Of a stretch of 33,497 bases of DNA, positions 27,837 through 33,497 are shown one piece after another (the first letter of the stretch is position 1; each line of letters starts with the position of its first letter). Source of the stretch: Entamoeba invadens IP1 (Eukaryota > Evosea > Mastigamoebida > Endamoebidae); contig NW_004443761.1 in assembly GCF_000330505.1 (NCBI RefSeq), forward strand, positions 9,238 to 42,734, read 5' to 3'. The notes under the pieces are model-generated. The model saw nothing but the letters and a program-made list of their open reading frames with translations, was not told the origin of the DNA and searched no databases. Both the position numbers and the translations under genes were made by a program.

Positions 27837-29121
27837 AAATATATATCATAGTTTAAAAGGGGAGTTTAAATTGTTATAATTTTAATTGGAGAAAACTGAA
27901 GTTAACGAATAATAACATTACTTCGTTATAATAACATACTTTCAATTTGGTGGTTTAAGATAAATTTATTAAATAATAAAAATATTTGTTTACTTGAAAC
28001 AGTAAAAAGAATTCATTTGAGTGTTAATAAAACCACCTTTTTTAAAAAATCCGAAAGAGGAATTTTATACTTTTTAATAATACTAAAATTTTTAAATTGT
28101 CTTTATTATTTGTATATTATCTAAATATTTTAATTTGAAAAACATCAAACCATCTAATCAATTATAATAATAGTTTGGCATGTTTTAGAACTGCTAAAAA
28201 TAAATTGTTTAATCAATTATCATTTAAAAGTTAAAATATATAATATTTGTACTTATTTGTCAAATTAATTTAATATATAAAATGTTAAAATAACATTGAT
28301 AAATATTTAAATTGTTGTTTTTAAACTTGAAATCGTAAATTTTGACATAACAGTTTTAAATATTCAAGATACATATTGATCGAAATGATTATGTTGAAAT
28401 TAAAAAAAATGTCAGACTTATTAAAATTGTAATTACTTGCATTATAATAAACAATTCAGTTCCATCAATAATAATGTACTTCACAAAAAATATCAAACCA
28501 AAAATATGATATGAAATATATATTTTAATATATATCACATACTTTTGAAAGCCACCATAACATTTTAATAACACTCTTATGCTTTGATACATCAAATTTG
28601 TCAAATTATTCAATTAAAAAGGGTTGAATAAACATTGTTATAAATTCAAATTGACTACTTCTTAAAAATGTTTCAATGTTATTGTTTTATATTTTTTTAA
28701 TACAATATTTAAGTATTAATTAAAATGTGATCACACATTTCAGTTGTTATTAATTAATGTTTATATTAAAATGTATTTTCCCAATAACCAAATATAGATA
28801 ATCAAATTTTTAATATTTTTTAAAAAACTCGTTTTTATTGTAATTTCAGTATGTTCTTAAACAACGTTATTAAACTACGTTTGTACTTGATTAAGTATAT
28901 TTATTAACAAAAGACTTACTGTTTATTAATATTAATTATATTTTTATAATTAAAAAACTATAATTATAATTAACAATTAAAACTATATTATTTTAATATA
29001 AGAATTAATAATCTATATATTTATTTTTCCCGTTTTTTTATTTATTTACTTTTTTAATTAGAAAAATATAAAAATATAAATATGTACTTATAGTTTCCAA
29101 AACTTGAATTTAATACTTGCA
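27837..29121. other. Long AT-rich spacer (1.3 kb)
   Basis: Divergent promoters of the CXXC gene and the 29122 gene must lie at its ends. No ORF, RNA gene or inverted-repeat element that I can support. Only short AT palindromes. Confidence 0.5.
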
Positions 29122-29727
29122 ATGATTTGGGTGATTTTATATGATATTCCAAACACATCAGAGCAGTTTGAGGTTTCCCTTTCTCCCATCTCAGACGTCA
29201 TCGATTCCACATACCCAACAGCCACAAAATCCTCTTCAAATATCACATGGAAAGGAGAATACACAACGGAAGATAATGGGCATTGTAAATTGACTGTAGA
29301 ACACAGACAATACATGTTTTTGTTTTACACGACACTCCCCCTTGGTCCGTTTACTTACTCTGCTCAAATAGTAATTTTAAATGGGAAGACGTACCTTGAG
29401 GAATTCGAAAAATTAGTTTCGAAATTTGGGCTTAACACCACTGAGAGTAACGACATGGTGACGAATTGGACAATTGAAATGTCGCAATCGAAGTACACGG
29501 CTCTTACACTGTTTGATAACTCCGTTGACACTTTTATTCCTTTAAGCGTGAAAGGATTTACACAGAAACATCGAGTCTTGATCGGAATAGAATCTATAAA
29601 TCAAGAACAACTTGACTCTCTTCGGTCACAAAACAAAATCAGTCAAATTGATGATATCCAACAAAGAGTTCGGCCAACTGGGAAGTATGTTGTTGAGTGG
29701 GGAGGTGTCGAAACACACTTTTATTAA
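29122..29727 (+). CDS. Uncharacterised 201-aa protein, stand-alone copy of a shared domain
   Basis: ATG 29122 (MIWVILYDIPNT) is the first ATG; upstream only TTG. The family is not recognised. It aligns along its length with the C-terminal half of the neighbouring 371-aa protein: ILYD/LLYD, WKGEY/WELEY, RQYMFLFY/RKYSYLFW, FGLNxxESND/LGLNEYEIND, (V/A)xGFxxxxRVxIG, ending in RPTGKYVVEWGG against RPIGKYIIEWGA. Beta-rich by appearance, no signal peptide, no membrane segment. It is convergent with its paralogue, which suggests a local inverted duplication. Confidence 0.75.
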   Translation: MIWVILYDIPNTSEQFEVSLSPISDVIDSTYPTATKSSSNITWKGEYTTEDNGHCKLTVEHRQYMFLFYTTLPLGPFTYSAQIVILNGKTYLEEFEKLVSKFGLNTTESNDMVTNWTIEMSQSKYTALTLFDNSVDTFIPLSVKGFTQKHRVLIGIESINQEQLDSLRSQNKISQIDDIQQRVRPTGKYVVEWGGVETHFY

Positions 29728-30121
29728 GACTTTTAAACCATTTGGTTGATATTCTTTTTTTTACTTAATTATAATATAAATATTATAATAATATGGTTAC
29801 TTTAATTATAATTAAAATATATTATTTTTATTATAAAACTTTACTATTCCATTTAATTGAAAATTGAATAGTTAAAAAATTAATAATAATAATTATTATG
29901 ATTTTTTTTCGTTATTTTTATTATAAAAAACAATATCAAATAGTATAATAATTTAATTGTTATATTATTATATTTAAACTAAAATTAATATCATTTTATT
30001 ATATATTTCTTTTTTTAGTTAAATTTACCATATTGTAGTTATTAATAGATTTTATTATTTGGTATGTAAACGATTTAACGAATGTTATTATTACATCATT
30101 AAAACACAAAACATATTAAAT
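29728..30121. other. AT-rich convergent spacer
   Basis: About 390 bases between the two convergent paralogues. Almost only A and T, no feature. Confidence 0.5.
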
Positions 30122-31237
30122 TCAATGAATTATGAAAGCACCCCATTCTATTATGTACTTTCCAATTGGTCTTTCAATTTGCTTAACACTTTCTATGCCT
30201 TTCAGATGAATTCCATCGGCTTCAAACATACCAATAAATACTCTTCGCATTGCACTAAATCCATCAACTGCTAATTTAACTTCTTTTTCATACTCTTCAC
30301 CAACAATACGAACGCCAATTGACTTGAAACACTTCATTTCTCCCATCCAATACACTACAAAATCATTAATTTCATATTCGTTGAGACCAAGACGCTTGAG
30401 TAACACACATAGATTTTCAATACTTCCAACTTCAATATCAGTCCCTTCAAAATATTGATTAATTCTGCCTTCCCAAAATAAATAAGAGTACTTTCTGTCA
30501 CATAGAAAAATGTCACACGCTAAACGTCCATTACTTGAATATTCCAACTCCCATTTATACCTTTTTTCATTTTTATTTTCTTGGTTTTGAAATTCTTTAA
30601 TTTGAGGAAAAGTTTCTCCAATTTCTATTTTATGAGTGTTTAAAGTTAGTGTCGCGGTAGTTTTAGTCTTTACTCCTTTTGTACCATTTTCGTCGTAAAG
30701 TAATATAATTGGCTTTCTACAAGGACACTCTCTATAATTTGGTATTGTAATTTCTACAAATAGATCTTTTATATTTAATAACACTGCGTTATACTCTTCC
30801 ATTCCTTTTATTAACACATTCAATTTACTGTTTGAATCCTTTTGAAACTGTTGAACTTGATCAAATATATTGTTTTCTCCATATAGTTGGTAACATACAA
30901 TGACTCCTCTTGTATTTGTCTCTTTAATCATTTTAAAAGCAGTTTGGGCATATTCAAGAGACTTGATGTCTGATAAATTGATTAAATAAATCATTATTTT
31001 TGTACCATATTCATTTTGTATTTGTGTTTGTAAATCATCTAAATCAATTGATGTTTTCAAGTCAGTCAACGTTTTGACGGGACATGTGTTGATTATCATA
31101 GAATTAATGGGAGAACCAATAGGACACCTCGAAACGTGTTTCAAAAAATTGTTGTTGAGTTCTTGTGAAGAAGAGACAATAAAAGCGGTGGCTTTTTCTG
31201 TTGGTGTTTGAGATGATGTACTTGTATTATTACCCAT
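30122..31237 (-). CDS. Uncharacterised 371-aa protein: N-myristoylation signal, alpha/beta domain, shared C-terminal domain
   Basis: The start is ATG 31237 (MGNNTSTSSQ), which gives a textbook N-myristoylation context (Gly2, Ser6); the upstream frame starts only with TTG. Residues 15-175 alternate strands and helices (TAFIVSSSQEL, KIMIYLINLSDIKSLEYAQT, RGVIVCYQLYG) in an order reminiscent of a small-GTPase fold but without a P-loop or NKxD, so if related it is a pseudo-GTPase. CPCRK lies at about 180-184. Residues 185-371 are the domain shared with the 29122 gene, ending RPIGKYIIEWGA. Likely membrane-associated through the lipid; function unknown. Confidence 0.75.
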   Translation of the reverse strand: MGNNTSTSSQTPTEKATAFIVSSSQELNNNFLKHVSRCPIGSPINSMIINTCPVKTLTDLKTSIDLDDLQTQIQNEYGTKIMIYLINLSDIKSLEYAQTAFKMIKETNTRGVIVCYQLYGENNIFDQVQQFQKDSNSKLNVLIKGMEEYNAVLLNIKDLFVEITIPNYRECPCRKPIILLYDENGTKGVKTKTTATLTLNTHKIEIGETFPQIKEFQNQENKNEKRYKWELEYSSNGRLACDIFLCDRKYSYLFWEGRINQYFEGTDIEVGSIENLCVLLKRLGLNEYEINDFVVYWMGEMKCFKSIGVRIVGEEYEKEVKLAVDGFSAMRRVFIGMFEADGIHLKGIESVKQIERPIGKYIIEWGAFIIH

Positions 31238-31933
31238 ATCAGTAGTTGTTTTGAGGTACAAAATTGAGTTTATATTATATAATTAAACTTCACCTTTTCA
31301 TTATTATAAGGTTTTTATTTGAAAAAAAGAATGTTTTTAATTCTTCTTTCTTTGTTGTGGATAAATATACACTTTTGATATTTAATCATTTAATTTTTTT
31401 ATTTAATTCAGAAAATTATTTGTAGTAAACTACAACATCCCATGTATTGCTTTAAATAGCTCAACTTCATTGACTTTATTCATTAATAATAAGAAAATTA
31501 ATAATAAACCTTATTAAATATAACCAAAAGAAAGTGTAAATAAGATATAATGTTTTATCTAATATTTTTTGATAGAAATTCTTTTTATTCTCAACAATGT
31601 TTTAGTACTAAAACAAATTTTTAAATTCAATGTAATTATATCTAAGGATGGTATAATTAATAATATTAAAAACATATACAGTGAAACTTATCAAGAGTTG
31701 GTATTATTTCAACAAAAACTGTAATTAGCGTTTTCTATTTAACTATTTTAAACAATAATTACCATACTCACTTTAAAAGGTTTAACTGTATTAAATTACA
31801 AAAAATACAACATTTGTTTGTCTTATTAATAATTTTAAGTGGAAAAACATAGTAAAGTATATCATGATAATTAATTAAACTATATTTAATTAATATAAAT
31901 AAAATAAAAATAGATAAACATTAAATCAAATAC
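31238..31933. other. AT-rich spacer
   Basis: Nothing supported apart from the presumed promoter near 31240-31300. Confidence 0.5.
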
Positions 31934-33109
31934 TCAATTAACAAAATGCCCGTCTTGGACACATCTATTGAAATACTCTGTTATATTAATCTGATTATGT
32001 GCTCTATGAAAAATGATAAAATTTCCATATTGTCCTGAGTGTCCATTTCCCCACTTTTCTGGTTGTACGAAATTGATCATCATATGTTTTTCCATTGCAA
32101 ATCTATAGATCAAAAAACCAAAAGTTGTATCTTCAAGTGATGTTGGTGTGAGTTGGTAATACAAACTCCATTTTCCGAAGAACTTAGCCAAGTCATTAGT
32201 GAAAGCCGCAACGTGTCCCGGGACGAACATGTAATACTTTTTCAGTACTTGCGCCATCTTGTCGAAATAGCGTTGTTTAGTGTCTGCTATAGGGCGATGT
32301 TCCATTAACCTTCCGACGACAGTAGCTTCACTTGGAAGTTCATTCAAGACGTCACACAGCATTTCTATATTAACCACGACGTGATTATCAAACCTCACAT
32401 AGTATTTATAATTATCAAAAATTGGGTATAAATAAATAAATGAGGAAATATCCTTTTGCTGTAAAGTTGTCCACTTTTCCTCTAAGAATGGCATGTCGAT
32501 GAAATAAATGTCTTTTGTTGTTTGATTCATTGTTTTGAAATAGTCCACTTTATGAGACTTCTGAACAGTTTGTCGCACTAAAATGAAGATACACTTAAAG
32601 CCAAATACACTGGCGTATTTCTTTTGACACCACGTCTTTCGCATATCAATAATATTCTGCACTTGATTTGGTGTGGCGTGGATCATTGCTAACATCAAGT
32701 GTTGTGGATAGCTTGTGTTATGTTTATGAACCGGTTGTTTATATCTTTTGTTCACCTTTCCATATGTCGTTGTTTTCACTTCAAGAGGGTAACTCTCATC
32801 TAAAGAAAATTGTGGCCCGTACTCTTCTAAAACATGCTTTTCCATTTCTTTATAGAAAGGTATAGTGTTTTTGAATAAAGGTGTGTTTTGTGGAATAACT
32901 GGGAGTGGTGTTCCTTTTGGAAGAAATTCAGTTTCTTCTTCTGTTTGATTTGGATTTGTGTTATTTTCAATGGGAATATCATTTTTGTCTTGTTTAAAGG
33001 TTAATGAAACTTGGTGAGGATGCATTGTAAAAATCAAAAACAACAACACCATCATGAAAAAACTGATGAATGAGACCAACGGTGTTATAAAGAAGCATTG
33101 ATTAGACAT
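31934..33109 (-). CDS. GT31-like glycosyltransferase, type II membrane protein (391 aa)
   Basis: ATG 33109. A short cytoplasmic start is followed by a membrane anchor (LVSFISFFMMVLLFLIF, about residues 11-28), a Pro/Glu-rich stem with N-glycosylation sites, and a catalytic region from about 135. GT31-like landmarks in order: MLAMIHATP, IIDMRKTWC (for IRxTW), KDIYFIDMPFLEEKWTTLQQK, KYYVRFDNHVVVNIEML (position of KxDDDxFVN), VPGHVAAFTNDLA and LEDTTFG (for EDVxxG). Such enzymes transfer a sugar in beta-1,3 linkage in the Golgi. The metal-binding DDD is here FDN, so activity or donor may differ from classical members. No neighbouring sugar genes. Confidence 0.75.
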   Translation of the reverse strand: MSNQCFFITPLVSFISFFMMVLLFLIFTMHPHQVSLTFKQDKNDIPIENNTNPNQTEEETEFLPKGTPLPVIPQNTPLFKNTIPFYKEMEKHVLEEYGPQFSLDESYPLEVKTTTYGKVNKRYKQPVHKHNTSYPQHLMLAMIHATPNQVQNIIDMRKTWCQKKYASVFGFKCIFILVRQTVQKSHKVDYFKTMNQTTKDIYFIDMPFLEEKWTTLQQKDISSFIYLYPIFDNYKYYVRFDNHVVVNIEMLCDVLNELPSEATVVGRLMEHRPIADTKQRYFDKMAQVLKKYYMFVPGHVAAFTNDLAKFFGKWSLYYQLTPTSLEDTTFGFLIYRFAMEKHMMINFVQPEKWGNGHSGQYGNFIIFHRAHNQINITEYFNRCVQDGHFVN

Positions 33110-33497
33110 CGATTTAATTAATAGATTTTTTTAAAAAGACATTTTCTTATTTAAAACATTAAAAAATTGACAATAATCTAATTTGTACACCGTCTTATAA
33201 TTTATTCAAAACAAGATAAATTAATTCAGAATAATATGAAAATTATTACTTATTTTATACTTTTTATAGTACTTTTTGTGTAAATAAACATTTAAAAATT
33301 TTAAATTTAAAACCATAATTGTATAATATAGATATTAAAATTTATATTATTTAAGTTTGAAAATGGATCAACCCTGTTTGAAAAAGAAGAATCGGAAACT
33401 AAAAACAATTTGAAAATTTCGATTTGTTTTCTTATTTAGAAAAAAATAATAAATTAAATAGTAAAGAACTATATATTCTTTTATTTTATTTTTTAGT
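33110..33497. other. Right-edge AT-rich region with a possible broken ORF
   Basis: From 33355 to the edge the + strand frames read FENGSTLFEKEESETKNNLK and, one shift later, NFDLFSYLEKNNKLNSKELY. They look like pieces of one protein separated by a frameshift. Too short and incomplete to call. Confidence 0.25.

Overview
The window looks like nuclear DNA of an Entamoeba, most likely E. invadens or a close relative. The grounds are: very AT-rich spacers; almost intron-free genes; two giant Cys-rich transmembrane kinases (TMKs); two BspA-type leucine-rich-repeat proteins; a TLDc protein; a CXXC-repeat surface protein; and at least two classes of DNA transposon. The species call is inference from gene content. 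A 100-base run of N marks an assembly gap.

Layout. 1-4295: a TMK-type receptor kinase cut by the left edge. 4.3-5.5 kb: a 117-codon orphan ORF and a small secreted Gly/Lys-repeat protein with an acidic N-terminal stretch and a late frameshift. 5.6-6.7 kb: a decayed reverse-strand gene with a Mutator-transposase-like motif. 6860-10463: a 3.6-kb element bounded by inverted repeats of about 330 bp that match over their outer 312 bases. 10.5-11.6 kb: a single tRNA-Leu(UAG), a 55-aa basic protein and the tail of a gene lost in the gap. 11.96-17.1 kb: an 877-aa LRR protein, a 55-aa Cys/His-rich mini-protein and a TLDc protein. 17.85-18.06 kb: a mariner-like MITE. 18.4-24.3 kb: a complete 1967-aa TMK. 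24.6-27.8 kb: a second LRR protein and a probably GPI-anchored CXXC protein. 29.1-31.2 kb: a convergent pair sharing an unrecognised domain, one stand-alone and one fused behind an N-myristoylation signal. 31.9-33.1 kb: a type II GT31-like glycosyltransferase.

The most unusual part is the 3.6-kb element. Its two arms carry a ladder of short hairpins, three of them with GAA loops. Each arm also contains the start codon of a gene that runs inwards (shared N-terminus MTEQ), and the two genes are diverged paralogues. Three interior sites carry the same 26-base repeat, which encodes (D/N)EKLxxKA-like peptides in two of the frames. The interior gene is split just behind its apparent ATG by a hAT-like non-autonomous insertion with a 7-bp target duplication. 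This resembles the remains of a linear dsDNA virus-like element (Maverick/Polinton, virophage-like or similar) or a new short TIR element. No replication, capsid or integrase gene is visible, so the class is open.

The host genes mostly suggest a surface-sensing and surface-coat neighbourhood: two receptor kinases with intracellular MSP-like domains, a CXXC surface protein, two LRR proteins and a Golgi-type glycosyltransferase. They do not form operons, and nothing in the sequence shows that they act together.
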